Assembly: GCA_001972305.1 (NCBI GenBank)
Contig: BDDD01001362.1
Location: 189,316-253,315 of the forward strand
Length of the DNA: 64,000 bases
Origin: Cephalotus follicularis
Taxonomy: Eukaryota; Streptophyta; Magnoliopsida; Oxalidales; Cephalotaceae
Direction: 5' to 3'
Shown one piece after another: positions 22,655 to 34,128 of the stretch (positions within the stretch are counted from its first letter, which is position 1; each line of letters opens with the position of its first letter). The position numbers and the translations under genes are program-made. The notes beneath the pieces were generated by a model. That model saw only the letters and a program-made list of their open reading frames with translations, made no database searches and was not told the DNA's origin.

Positions 22655-25049
22655 TGTAATGACCCAAATTTCCATGTAAGATATTAATTATGAAAAATGA
22701 TTGCTATTGTGTAAATTGGCAAATAGTTCAAGGGACCAGTAGTATGACCCTATGCTCGGGGGGTTCAGGGGTTCCGCTCCACGGTGAGCGGACGGGGGGT
22801 CCCGCTTCCCAGTCAACGGGCAGGGGCTCAGGGGCAGCGACCCCGGAAGAAAATTGAAATTGGCTATTTGTTTTGGATGGATGTCATGTTGAAAGCGTCA
22901 ATCTAAAAGGCTAAGAGTAGACAAAAAAAAATGTCTAAAGCGCCGACAGTTCCACTTCAAGCGTCGATGCTTGGGTAGTAACGGGCGACGCTTAGACCCC
23001 TTATATCTGCACTTTAAACCAGTGCAACGGTAAATTGGACAAAGCCCTCACACCGGCGACGCTTATGAGAAAGAGTCGACGCTTTGGGCGACGGACGACG
23101 CTCTAATTTTAAACGTCGACGCGTTGAAGTCAAGTGTGTTAGTTGACCTGGATGAAGAGTTAAAGCGGAGACACTTTGTAAGAAAGCGTCAGTGCTTTAG
23201 TCAGGATAGAAGTGAAAAACTCAGGTCAAGCCCGTGACCGGCGACGCTTAGAAAGAAAACGTCGACGCTTTGAGCTACAGACAAAATGCAATATCTGACT
23301 TTTTGGCATTTTGTGAGTAAAAATCTTTAATTTTGGACACGTGGCAGGCCAGGGGAGGATGATATGAGATGTTATCTGGTAATCTAACAGGTGTAAACAC
23401 TTGGATTGGTTGAATTTAAACACATGGGCTGCTATGAGAGGAAATTGAGTTTTGTGAGAGGGAGGAAGACTTGCCTCCCAAGTAATCCTTCTATTTAATG
23501 GCTAAGAGGGTTGAACTCAGTCATTTTTGGCAGAGAAAGAAAGTGTTCCTACTGAGAGTGATATGAAGAATTCGTGGGAGAGCAAAAGAGAAAGAAATTG
23601 TAAAGCAAAGTAAGGAATGCCTATACCCATTTATGTCAAAGCTTCCTCTGTTTTGATTCAAAGTTATGCAGCAGATTGTTATATTGATATCTTCCTCAAT
23701 TCTTGATGAATTTTTAAATGGTTCAATGTTCTAGAAACTTTAGGATGTCCTCTTTAACTTTTATGCTTTGCAAGTTTCAAGATTCTATCTATTTATTGAG
23801 GAAAATCAATGTTTTAAATTGCTATCTGGGTACTGTTTTATTCCTGGGTTATGCAGCAAATTCTTTAAATCATATCTTGTTCGTTTCTTGATAAAAAATT
23901 AAATGGTATGATGTTTTGAAAACCTTAAGATGTCCTGTTTAACTGTTATGTTTTATGTATCTTGAAATTCTGTCGAATTCTTGATGAGAATTAATGTTTC
24001 ATTTTACTGCTCATGCCCTATTTTCATATGGAACCAGCCACTCTAAAAAATTCATAACGGATTCAATTCTCAACGAATTGTTATGATCTTGAGTTTTATG
24101 AATTCGTAAATATGTATACTTTAATGTTTATGTTTTAAGTTTTCACTGAAAAGGCTTATTTCTATATGAATTATCAGTTTTCGCAAAGCTATGCAAAACT
24201 GTTTTTATGAGCTTATTTGAGTCAATTACTCAAATGAAGAGAAAAGTTTATGAATTGTGAAAGAAATTTTATGAAATGATTTTTATGATTGCTTTGAGCT
24301 GATCACTCAAAGTAAATGATGAATGAACCACCCTTGGATTGCGATCCAAAGGGAATGGACCGAGATGCTCAATGTTAATGGAGTGAGATGCTCACGGACA
24401 TGCATGTGATGTAAGGATAGTAGTCGGGGAGTGCACAATGCCCTGGTGAAGCAGTGTAAAGGGTTCATTAAGGTTTCTATGACTTCTATGTTTGTGAAAT
24501 GCTCTAGTTACGAGTTTGTAATTAGAAAAGTGATATGCTTTACGAAATGTTCTAGTTTTATGTATTGACTAGAAAAATGTTATGATGAAATGTGTTTACT
24601 ATAAAAGCACCTTATTGAGCTATTTTGAGCTCATTCCTTTTAATGTTGTTTTCAAATAAAATGTTTTCAGGAAATGAATGAATGGAGATTACGAGCTTAG
24701 AGGAAGCTCTTAAGAAGGAGTTTTTGTGAAAGAAAGGCTATGCGATGATATTTGCATTAATGTTTTGATGTGTAATAAGAACAAAGTTTTGCGCTGTATT
24801 ATATGTTTATGTAGAAGAATGATCCTGTGTAATGTAGACCAATGATATGGTTATGACATCTTTATATAAGATGATTATGTGTAAAGTTTGAATTTAAGAT
24901 TATGTATGATGTTGCAAGACATGAGTTTATGATGTAGTGTACTTTTAGAGAATAGTACCAAAGGATGTAACGTTTCACACCCAACGTAACGCAACCGATC
25001 CTCGGAGTTCACTTTGAGCTATTAGCGAGCTCGGGTCGGGGTTGTTACA
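22655..25049 (+). repeat. 5' LTR, family C
   Basis: 2395 bp. It has a G-rich block at about 22750-22850 and a GTCGAC motif cluster at 22937-23271. It keeps 1.49 kb (23238-24729) that the 3' LTR has lost. Confidence 0.95.
22937..23271 (+). repeat. GTCGAC palindrome cluster, family-C 5' LTR
   Basis: About eleven copies, such as CAAGCGTCGATGCTTGG, AAGAGTCGACGCTTT, AAACGTCGACGCGTTGA and GGCGACGCTTA half-copies. Confidence 0.85.
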
Positions 25050-25053
25050 AGAA

Positions 25054-25064
25054 TGGTATCAGAG
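25054..25064 (+). other. Primer binding site, family C
   Basis: TGGTATCAGAG four bases after the LTR end; initiator-Met tRNA type, short match. Confidence 0.8.
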
Positions 25065-25121
25065 AGATAATTGTGATACGTGTTGAGGATATGATTTGTG
25101 TATTTGCTAACCTATTTTCAG

Positions 25122-25508
25122 ATGTCATCAACGAGCGAATCCAACTCCAATTCTCGTACAGGATTCTCCCGTTGTGGGTCATCCGAAACGGTACACTGGC
25201 GAGTACCAACCCTGATAGCTGAAAACCAACAATTACGTGAAGAAAAGGAAGAGTTAAGACAAATGGTGGCAAATAATAGAGAGCAATTCCATACACACAT
25301 TTACCAGATGGAGGCAGAGTACCATGAAGAGTTAGAAAGGAAAGACGAAATCCTAAGAGAGATTAAAACAGGCCTTAGGGTACTTATGAGATATATTTGG
25401 GGACTTAATGACATTGTAATGACTGGTGTGAGAGAGAACCTCCGAATTATGATAAGGCGGATTCAGCAAGAGTTGCCTGATGATGATATCACTAGTGATG
25501 AAAACTAG
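25122..25508 (+). CDS. Intact small coiled-coil ORF between primer site and gag
   Basis: The frame has 128 codons with no stop or frameshift, unlike the gag-pol behind it. It starts MSSTSESNSNSR. Residues 1-28 are Ser-rich. Residues about 30-88 have a strong heptad-like pattern rich in Glu, Gln, Leu and Lys (AENQQLREEKEELRQM, ELERKDEILREI), typical of a coiled coil. A short hydrophobic and basic stretch follows, then an acidic tail (ELPDDDITSDEN). I recognise no enzyme motif, zinc finger or signal peptide. The ATG follows CTAACCTATTTTCAG, a good plant branch-site plus 3' splice-site look-alike. A related CTAACCTACAG precedes gag. I chose this ATG because upstream in-frame codons lie in that leader. 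It could be an element-encoded accessory protein or a captured host fragment; the function is unknown. Confidence 0.6.
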   Translation: MSSTSESNSNSRTGFSRCGSSETVHWRVPTLIAENQQLREEKEELRQMVANNREQFHTHIYQMEAEYHEELERKDEILREIKTGLRVLMRYIWGLNDIVMTGVRENLRIMIRRIQQELPDDDITSDEN

Positions 25509-25706
25509 GGTAACGATAAGAAAGATTTTGTAAAAATGTTTATATGTGACATAAGTATGAAAGGAAGTAGGAAATGTATAAAGGATTATAAGATAAATAA
25601 AGCTGTTAGTTCCTTGTATGATCTTGAGCATTAGAATTTAACTACTTTACCTAGCATATGAGTAGAATTGCTTAAGATTAAGAACTAACCTACAGATGCT
25701 AACTAG

Positions 25707-26680
25707 ATGGCTGACGCGAGAAGAGGAAGAGCACAAAGAAGAAACGCGAACGCACAAAACAACGAGGATGATAATTCGTTGAGCGCGATTTTAAACAGAT
25801 TGGCTCAAGTTATTGCCGACAACAACGGCAATAATCATCAAGAGCATCCACCCTCAAGACTGACGCTAGAGCGGTTTGAGAGACACAATCCAAAAATCTT
25901 TTCGGGAACAACCGATCCTTTGGAAGCGAAAGCATGGATCCAAGGGAACGAGAAGATTTTTAGAGCGATGGATTTCACAGACCGACAAAAAGTAGAGTTT
26001 TCAATATACAAGTTAGATGGAGAGGCGGATCAATGGTGGTGTATGATTGAAAGGACAAAGACACGTCGAGAAAGAGAAGCCATGACGTGGGAAGGGTTCA
26101 AAGAAATATTTATGAACAAATATTTTCCGCAAGCCTTGAAGGATAAAATGGAGGAAGATTTTCTCCAACTGGAACAAGGTGAGTCTGAAACAGTGGCTCA
26201 ATACGAGGCAAATTTCACAAGGATGTCCCGATATGCAACTCATCTAGTGTCCACAGAAGAGAGAAGGGCTACTAGATTTTCTCATGGTTTGAAGTCTTAT
26301 ATCCAAAGGCTGGTGATAGCACAAGACCTGCAAACGTACGACGCAGTTTTGAGGTGTGCACTGAAGATAGAAATCGATAACCAAAGATATCAGCAAAGAC
26401 GGGCTGAACAAGGGCAAGGGAAGAGGAAAACAGGTGAATCCTCTAACAGTAAGCACAAGAAAACAAGGTCCAATGGAGGACAAGACTCAAAAATTTGTTA
26501 AGAGTGTGGGAAAAGACACCGTGGAAAATGTTTATATGGGACGGGAGTGTGTTACAAATGTGGAAAGCAAGGACACTTAGCTAAAGAGTGTCAACAAGGA
26601 CCAAATCAAACTCCAAATCAAAGGGCGATCAGATGCTACAACTATGGGCAAGAAGGACATGAGTCCAATCAATGCACCTG
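25707..26680 (+). pseudogene. gag: Gag, family C, one or two stops
   Basis: Gag forms the virus-like particle in the cytoplasm and packages element RNA. MADARRGRAQRR opens the frame. Residues about 55-230 form the retrotransposon capsid core (RFERHNPKIFSG, W-x-Q-G-N-EKIFRAM, YFPQALKDKMEEDF). A basic linker ends at a stop at 26499. The frame goes on through three zinc knuckles: a damaged first (ECGKRHRGKC), a perfect CYKCGKQGHLAKEC, and a third with the second Cys changed to Tyr (CYNYGQEGHESNQC), followed by a TGA near 26681. Frame 0 is shared with the protease behind it, so the original was one gag-pol frame. Confidence 0.9.
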
Positions 26681-26687
26681 ACCGAAG

Positions 26688-27428
26688 ATGGGAGGGCAAG
26701 GAGGAAACGGAGCCCAGCAACAAAGAGCACCAGCAAGAACCTATGCCATGACGGCTGAAGAGGTGGAAAATCCCAATGACGTGGTGATAGGTACTTTTCC
26801 CGTATGCTCTAGATCTGCATATGTATTGTTTGATATGGGAGCGACGGATTCTTTTGTGTCTTTATCTTTTGCATGATGTTTAAGTACCCCATCACAAGAT
26901 TTGGAGATAGGTTTAGCTGTTGAAACCCCAAGTGGTAATACCTTGGTGGCTGACAAAGTATATAAGTCTTGTGACCTAATATTATGTGATAGGATGATGC
27001 TAGTAGACTTAGTACCTCTAGCAATCCTAAAGTTTGACGTCATACTAGGCATGGATTGGCTTTCGGCGAATCATGCTAGTGTTGACTGTTTTAAGAAAGA
27101 AGTTAGGTTTGCTATACCGGAACAACTTGAGTTTGATTTCCGAAGCATGGAAGCCAGTGAACCCTTAAAGATCATATCGTCGATGCAAGCTAAACGATTG
27201 TTGGAAAGAGGATGCGAAGGCTATCTTGCCTATGTGATGGATATCAATAAAGAGAAGATCAAGATAGAAGAGTTACATGTTGTTAAGGAGTTCACCGATG
27301 TTTTTCCAGAAGATTTATCGGGTATGCCACCAGATCGAGAAGTGGAGTTTACTATTGATGTGGTACCAGGAACAACTCATATTTCAAAGAGCCCTTACCG
27401 TATGGCACCAGCTGAGCTGAAAGAATGA
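26688..27428 (+). pseudogene. pol: Protease and linker to RT, family C
   Basis: A retropepsin-like aspartic protease that would cleave the polyprotein. The active site reads LFDMGATDSF; D-x-G-A is kept, while the usual Ser/Thr is Met. A stop at about 26875 splits it, and it resumes in frame with VDLVPLAILKFDVILGMDWL, the conserved C-terminal block. The linker has the usual FPEDLSGMPPDREVEF and [15 protein letters not shown] before a frameshift at about 27425 that moves RT to another frame. Confidence 0.85.
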
Positions 27429-28609
27429 AGGATCAATTACAAGATCTTTTGGATAAAGGATTTATCCGACCGAGTGTATCACCATTGGGTGCACCGGTAT
27501 TGTTCGTGAAAAAGAAGGACGAGACAATGAGACTCTGCATTGACTACCGAGAGTTGAATCAAATCACCATTAAGAACAAGTACCCTCTACCAAGGATTGA
27601 TGACTTGTTTGACCAGCTTAAGAATGCTCGATACTTCTCAAAGATTGATCTTTGATCGGGCTATCATCAAGTGAAAGTCAAGAAAGAGGATATACCGAAA
27701 ACTGCTTTTCGGACAAGATATGGGCATTACGAGTTTTTGGTAATGTCGTTTAGATTAACAAAAGCTCCAGCAGTAATTATGAGTTTGATGAACAAGATCT
27801 TCAATGAATTTTTGGATCAGTTCGTTATAGTCTTCATTGATGACATCCTAGTATACTCAAAGAGTAGGGAGGAGCACGAGGAGCATTTAATCCGTGTATT
27901 ACAGATCCTGCAGAAGGAGCAGCTCTACGCTAAGTTCAACAAATGCCAGTTCTGGATAGAAGAGGTATCCTTCTTGGGATATGTGATCACAGGGGAGGGC
28001 ATCTCTGTGGATCTCAGTAAGACAGAAGCGATAAGAGAATGGCAGAGACCTACCTCAGTAGCGGAGATACGGAGTTTTCTGGGACTAGCAGGCTATTATC
28101 GAAGGTTTGTTGAGAATTTCTCTCGTATTGCGAACCCACTCACAAGGTTGACGCAGAAGAATGTAAAGTTCGAGTGGTCTGACCAATGCGAGAAGAGTTT
28201 CTTGGAATTGAAAGAAAGACTGATGAATTCCCCGATATTAGCATTACCAACAGAATCAGAAAGTTTTATGGTGTATAGTGATGCATCTCACAAAGGACTT
28301 GGTTGTGTGCTGATGCAACAAGGAAAAGTGATTGCCTATGCTTCCAGAGAGCTTAAAGCACATGAACAGAATTATCCTACGCATGATTTGGAATTGGTCG
28401 CAGTTATCTTCGTGCTGAAGATTTGGAGACACTATCTATATGGAGCGAAATGTGAAATCTTCACCGACCACAAAAGCCTCAAGTATATTTTCACCCAAAA
28501 GGAGTTAAACATGAGGCAAAGGAGATGGTTAGAGCTTATCAAAGATTACGATTGCACCATTCAATACCATCCGGGTAAAGCGAATGTTGTGGCAGATGCT
28601 CTAAGTTGA
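27425..28609 (+). pseudogene. pol: Reverse transcriptase and RNase H, family C
   Basis: RT copies element RNA to DNA and RNase H removes the template. The fingers show [19 protein letters not shown], and the palm YGHYEFLVM and the catalytic [14 protein letters not shown] are intact. A TGA follows SKIDL at 27653. [12 protein letters not shown] marks the connection. RNase H has [20 protein letters not shown] and [10 protein letters not shown]. It ends in [13 protein letters not shown] before a TGA at 28607. Two stops but full length, so this is the least damaged pol of the plus-strand elements. Confidence 0.9.
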
Positions 28610-28624
28610 AAAAGTACGGGGAAC

Positions 28625-30170
28625 TTGGCGATGATGATCACTACACAGGAAGATTTGATAAGAGATTTCCAACGGATGAACTTGGAAGTGATAAGACAAG
28701 AAGAAAGGGCTTCCTTATTTCAAGTTATAGCACAACCTTTTCTAGTTGAAAGAATAAATCAAAGTCCGTTTGAGGACTTGGAATTTAAGGAAATAGCAGA
28801 GGAAGTAAAGAGTGGAAAAGTATCGCGGTTCAACTTGGGAGCCGACAACGTATTGAGATTCGATACAAGATTATACGTTCCAAATAAGGCAGAATTTAAA
28901 GAGGAACTAATGACGGAAGCACATAGTTCAAATTTCTCAGTACACCTTGGAAGTACAAAGATGTATCGAGATTTATGATTGGTGGAATAATATGAAAAGA
29001 GAAATTGCGGACTTTGTGTCAAGATGTCTTGTTTGTCAACAACTGAAAGCTGAGCATCAGCTGCCGAAAGCAACCTTACAATCGCTTCCCATACCAGAAT
29101 TGAAGTGGGAGCATATTAGTATGGACTTCGTGACAGGACTGCCAAGGACCACTAAAAGGAGTAATGCAATATGGGTGATTGTGGATCGTTTAACGAAGTC
29201 GGCTCATTTTCTACCAATCAAGGACAGTCATTCATTGAGTCAACTAGCAAGGATTTATGAACAAGAGATCATTAGATTACATGGTGTACCAGTATCGATC
29301 GTTTCAGATCGAGATCCCCGTTTCACGTCACGCTTTTGTAAGAGTTTACAGGATGCTTTTGGTACAAGGTTGAATTTCAGTATGGCGTACCATCTGCAGA
29401 CAGACGGGCAATCAGAATGGACTATACAAACTTTGGAAGACGTGTTACGTGCTTGTGTTATAGATTTCCAAGGGAATTGGGAACAACATGTTACTCTGAT
29501 TGAGTTTGCTTACAACAACAGTTGCAAAGCAAGCATACAGATGGCACATTTTGAAGCACTTTATGGACGAAGATGTCGAACGCCTATCTGTTGCGAAGAG
29601 GTGGCAGAACGGAAGTTATTGGGACCAGAAATAGTACAAGTAACTACCGAAAAAGTAAAACTGATTCGGAAACGCCTCTTAACGGCCCAAAGTAGACAGA
29701 AGAGCTATGCGGACAAGAGACGAAGAGAGTTACAGTTGGAAGTGGGAGATCACGTTGTTCTCAAGGTATCGCCATGGAAAGGAGTGATACGGTTTGGCAA
29801 GAAGGGAAAGCTTAGTCCCCGATACATTGGACCATATGAGATTTTGGAAAAGATAGGAGAAGTTGCGTATACGCTTGCCTTGCCACCAAGTCTATCTCAT
29901 GTACACAACGTATTCCATGTATCTCTACTACGGAAATATATGGCCAACCCATCTCATGTTCTAAGAGTTGAGCCTATTCAAGTGCATGAAGACTTGTCAT
30001 ACAATGAACAACCAGTGGAGATCCTGGATTACAAAGAACAAGTCCTGCGGACCAAGACCGTTCCATTAGTAAAAGTTTTATGGAAAAACCACGAAGTTGA
30101 AGAAGCCACCTGGGAGTTGGAAGACGCCATGAGAAAAGAGTACCCTCATCTTTTTAAGTCTAATGTATAA
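28625..30170 (+). pseudogene. pol: Integrase with chromodomain-like C-terminus, family C
   Basis: Integrase inserts the DNA copy. The N-terminal zinc-binding part has H-x-x-x-x-H near 28920-28950 and CLVCQQLKAEH. A frameshift near 28975 splits it. The core has the three acidic positions: MDFVTGLP, SDRDPRF and the Glu of DGQSEWT. Then come the DNA-binding block (LSPRYIGPYEIL) and FHVSLLRKY. The last 55 residues (VEILDYKEQVLRTK...EATWELEDAM) look like the divergent chromodomain of plant chromoviruses, which in that group directs integration to heterochromatin. The stop at 30170 lies just before the polypurine tract, so the end is original. Confidence 0.9.
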
Positions 30171-30194
30171 CAAATTTTGAGAACAAAATTTTTG

Positions 30195-30208
30195 TAAGGA
30201 GGGTAGAT
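30195..30208 (+). other. Polypurine tract, family C
   Basis: AAGGAGGGTAGA immediately before the 3' LTR. Confidence 0.8.
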
Positions 30209-31110
30209 TGTAATGACCCAAATTTCCATGTAAGATATTAATTATGGAAAATGATTGCTATTGTGTAAATTGGAAAATAGTTCAAGGGACCCGTAGTATG
30301 ACCCTACGCTCGGGGGGTCCAGGGGTTCTGCTCCCTGTTGAGCAGACGGGGGGTCCCGCTGCCAAGTCAGTGGGCAGGGGCTTGGGGGCAGCGCCCCCGG
30401 AAGAAAATTGAAATTGCCTATTTGTTTTGGATGGATGTCATGTTGAAAGGGTCAATCTAAAAGGCTAAGAGTTGACAAAAAAAATGTCTAAAGTGCCGAC
30501 AGTTCCACTTCAAACGTCGACGCTTGGGTAGTAACGGGCGACGCTTAGACCCCTTCTATCTGCGCTTTAAACCAGTGCAACAGTAAATGGGACAAAGCCC
30601 TCACACCGGCGACGCTTACGAGAAAGAGTCGACGCTTTGGGCGATGGACGACGCTCTAATTTTAAACGTCGACGCGTTGAAGTCAAGTGTGTCAGTTGAC
30701 CTGGATGAAGAGTTAAAGTGGTGACGCTTTGTAAGAAAGCGTCAGCGCTTTAGTCGGGATAGAAGTGAAAAACTCAGGTCAAGCCCGTGAAAGAAAGGCT
30801 ATGCGATGATATTTGCATTAATGTTTTGAAATGTAATAAGAACAAAGTTTTCTGCTATATTATATGTTTATGTAGAAGAATGATCCTGTGTAATGTAGAC
30901 CAATGATATGGTTATGACATCTTTATATAAGATGATTATGTGTAAAGTTTGAATTTAAGATTATGTATGATGTTGCAAGACTTGAGTTTATGATGTAGTG
31001 TACTTTTAGAGAATAGTACCAAAGGATGTAATGTTTCACACCCAACGTAACGCAACCAATCCTCGGAGTTCACTTTGAGCTATTAGCGAGCTCGGGTCAG
31101 GGTCGTTACA
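30209..31110 (+). repeat. 3' LTR, family C, with 1.49 kb internal deletion
   Basis: 902 bp, against 2395 bp for the 5' LTR. The missing part corresponds to 23238-24729; GTGA occurs at both breakpoints. Both ends and the first GTCGAC cluster (30489-30753) are kept. Confidence 0.95.
30489..30753 (+). repeat. GTCGAC palindrome cluster, family-C 3' LTR
   Basis: Same order of copies as in the 5' LTR, without the last two, which are removed by the deletion. Confidence 0.85.
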
Positions 31111-31500
31111 TAGAATGTGTGTGGCGATAGCACGATGTAAGAACCTATGGTGTAAGCTAAGGTTCCTAGTGTACATTCTTTGCATAGAGTCTGCATTTTC
31201 ATCGAACAGCAATTTTACACATTCTACCTTGTCAAAGTTGTCATTTATAAGCCAGTTCCTTTGATTCCATCCTCTTGGACCTTCACGTGGAATTCCTAGG
31301 ATAGTTGCTAAAGTTTTGACATCAAATTTTATCTGTGTATGCTTAACTTTGGTGGTCAAATCTATGTTAGAGGTAGCTAGAATATGAACATAGAATTCTT
31401 TGATTAGGTCAGGATAAGAGGGCAAATCTATTAAAAAAAAATATTTTCTAATCCTCGTTCACTTAACCAACCAATAATGGGGAAACCCTCATTGTTGCAA
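31111..31500 (-). pseudogene. SIRE extra ORF, middle part
   Basis: The minus strand reads into this piece from 31500. A run of nine T (minus strand, near 31433-31441) is one base off, causing a frameshift and stop. The frame then continues SYPDLIKEFYVHIL, a block typical of the plant transposon protein domain, with TLATILGIPREGPRGW and a conserved HRAIATHIL end at the family-C insertion site. It joins 22649 on the left and 41279 on the right once the two nested elements are removed. Confidence 0.7.
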
Positions 31501-31650
31501 AAATCTATAATAACCGCAATTTCAATTCATGTATTTTGTACCCAACTATGAATAAAATATGCTTTTTGAGATATTATGTTGGTTATCTTTTGATTAGAGT
31601 GAATTGGAAATAAATTCTTAGATGAAAATTAAAGAAATAAATTATGGTGT

Positions 31651-31822
31651 TAAACCGCCGATGCCTAAAGTCATACCGTCGACGCTTTAAGCCCAGACTT
31701 GTGCACAGAACGCACAGTTGAAGGCTGAGTTAAGGCGGCAAGTCATCGACCTTTAAACGCCCAGCATCGACGCTTAAAGGCGTATAAGTGTCGGCGCCCA
31801 TGATAAAATCGGTGATGCTTTA
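31651..31822 (+). repeat. GTCGAC palindrome cluster 1, family-A 5' LTR
   Basis: ACCGCCGATGCC, ACCGTCGACGCTTTAAG, CAGCATCGACGCTTAAAG, GTGTCGGCGCCC and others, 145-317 bp inside the LTR. Confidence 0.85.
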
Positions 31823-32754
31823 GACGTGTTCTGGCGCAAAGACATGTGTCAATTGGAATGGAATGACAGAGTTTAAATGATGGTAACATAGGCATGTGTC
31901 CATAGACGTGTTGGCCATGCAAATAGGCTTCACCAGCTGTTGCCAAGGCAGACTAAGGTGTCTTGCATGTATTCCTTTCACCTGCACAACCTGCGAAATT
32001 AAAAAGAAAGAACAAAAGAGAGGATGCATGCATGAGGGAGAGAGAAATGTACATATAAAGTTAAACCAACTGAGAAATGAAAGACACGAGGTTGAGCAGT
32101 TATATCTGCTGATACTTGAGCTATTTGAGTGTTGAAAAACACTAAGGAAGAGGTGGACTAGCTAGACAGTTGCTGGGAAGTGCTAGAGGTTACATGTTAA
32201 TGTTTGAAGAGTTCAAGTGGTCGAAGCTTTGATTCCTAGTAAGTTACAATTCGAAGCTCACTTACTGTGGTTAAGATGGTTAGGTAAACATGTTGATGTC
32301 AATGATATACCTACTGTTGAACATGCAAATCAGTAGTTGGATCGTAGAAGTTAATTGAAAAATGGAGAAGTGATTTAAATGGGATTAGAGGCTTAGAAGT
32401 TCTAGTAATCCTTTTGATTCAAATCAGACAATGATTATAGTAACTGACTTGTATATACATACTGATTTCGCGTATATATATCTTCTGTTGAAAATGCGAA
32501 ATATAGATTGAAAACTGCTAGGATTGAAGGATTGAAAGGAGGGTGAAGAACATTGGACATAAAGAAAGAAATCAATTCCAATTGGTTTCGGGATAGCGAT
32601 TGAGGTAGGGGTTTTGACATGTTTTTGAAAATATAACATGTATAATGTGTTGTGATGGTTAATATTCGATTGCATGTTGATTTGGACTGAGATTGAATGA
32701 AAATTTTGCATGCCCTGTTTTGATATTGCTCATGGAATTCGTAAGAACGCCAGA

Positions 32755-32906
32755 AGCGCCGACGCTTAAGTTAATACAGTCGACGCTTTGGTGTGGAAAA
32801 CGCCTGTTAAGGCTTATAATGTTGACGATTAAGCTTTGATCATGCGTGTAGTGTCAACGCTTAGACAACAACCGTCGACGGCTACACAGAAACTGTCGAC
32901 GCTTTA
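32755..32906 (+). repeat. GTCGAC palindrome cluster 2, family-A 5' LTR
   Basis: AAGCGCCGACGCTTAAG, ACAGTCGACGCTTTG, AGTGTCAACGCTTAG and ACTGTCGACGCTTTAG. Confidence 0.85.
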
Positions 32907-34028
32907 GAACAGTAAGGGTAGAAATGTGTTAATCAATTGATTGAATGGATTGTGATTGTAATTATCCTTGAACTACTATATTGTAGCTGTCATTACTGTT
33001 ATTTACTGAAATTACTACTGTTACAAGGATTTTACCAACTTAATGCTTTGAGCATAAATAATGATTTTGACCAACGGATTTCACACATAAAATCTTATTG
33101 TATACAATTGCTATATTCCTCTACAAGAGGTATTGTTATTGTTTGTTCTCCAAGAGAACCACTGACTGAAATGTTATGTTTTCAAAAAATGAAAACTACC
33201 GTTATATTGAATATTATAGATATATGTAATATTGCCTCTGAATTGATTGGATTGATTGTCTATGCTATTGTCGTTAGTCGAGTGATAGGAGACATCACTG
33301 GCTATGGAGGTGGTCCTATGTTCCAGGAGTTGGCTAGAGTATCCACCCAAACTGTCTGCAATGCAGAGCTTGATTGTTAAACTGCCCGCTAATGCCGGTA
33401 GTAACTGACCCGATCTATCATCTTCGGAGTGAAGGGTGATAGATTGGTGGTGCACAGTTGGTGCTAGGAGTTAGCGACATGTGACACCCAAACCACTGTA
33501 CTGATTGATTGTACCCTTGTGCGGTATTCTTGCATTGTACTATCTTTGGCCACATGGCATGATTGCGTATATATTGGAATACTATATATATGTTATTTCA
33601 TTTAAACTGTCATGCATATTTACATTTATAGATTCAATTATCATGCATTATTCCCTACTTAGCCAAGTAAGGACAACGGCTAACCCCCTACAATTTCAGA
33701 TTAAGCAAGGGCGTTCGGGAGGTGCTGCAGAAGCTTTTGGAGAGCTTCTTTCTGCTTAAGGTTCTTACCTTTATGTCGTATTGTTTTGTAAAGAATGGTT
33801 CGCACTCCGTGTTGTTGTTTTGCTTTCCTTATCTAAAAGGATAATTGAGTATTGTATGAGCACGTTGTATGGGCTGCGTGCGGAGGACTTTTATTTTATA
33901 ATCCAGCTTATGGAATGCTTCCGCTTATATCTTGTTGAATTGTTGAATGAGAATGCTGGATTATTTACTTATTCCTGATATTACCAAATATGTTGTCTAA
34001 TGTAATGGAATAACGGGGTGTGACAGCG

Positions 34029-34040
34029 TGGTATCATAGC
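34029..34040 (+). other. Primer binding site, family A, one mismatch
   Basis: TGGTATCATAGC; the expected G at position 9 is T. Three bases after the LTR end. Confidence 0.8.
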
Positions 34041-34128
34041 ATATTCCATATATGCTAGCTGGGATAAGTTTCTCAGAAATTAAGTGAATTGTTTCCTAAT
34101 GATTATGTCATTCCATATAGGAAATCGA

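Larger units (their letters stand above)
22655..31110 (+). mobile_element. Family-C Ty3/gypsy chromovirus (Tekay-like), complete with target duplication
   Basis: LTRs are 22655-25049 and 30209-31110, starting TGTAATGACCC and ending GTTACA. The target duplication TAGAA is perfect (22650-22654 and 31111-31115). Inside are a primer site, an extra small ORF, gag with zinc knuckles, protease, RT/RNase H, integrase and a chromodomain-like end, then a polypurine tract. It interrupts the SIRE extra ORF; removing the element and one TAGAA restores the reading frame across the site. Confidence 0.95.
31506..34025 (+). repeat. 5' LTR, family A
   Basis: 2520 bp, ending GGGGTGTGACA. Two GTCGAC motif clusters (31651-31822 and 32755-32906), the TTAGCC/GGCTAA hairpin near 33657 and the GCACG/CGTGC hairpin at 33860-33881. 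Confidence 0.95.

Noticed and set aside
22937..23271. CRISPR-like array of short repeats
   Set aside because: Spacing and repeat sequence vary, the units are palindromic and degenerate, no cas genes exist, and the setting is a plant LTR.
32937..33380. 147-codon hydrophobic ORF in the family-A LTR
   Set aside because: The colinear ORF in the other LTR (40192-40545) is cut short by a stop and has many replacements. It lies wholly in LTR sequence, so chance is the simplest explanation.
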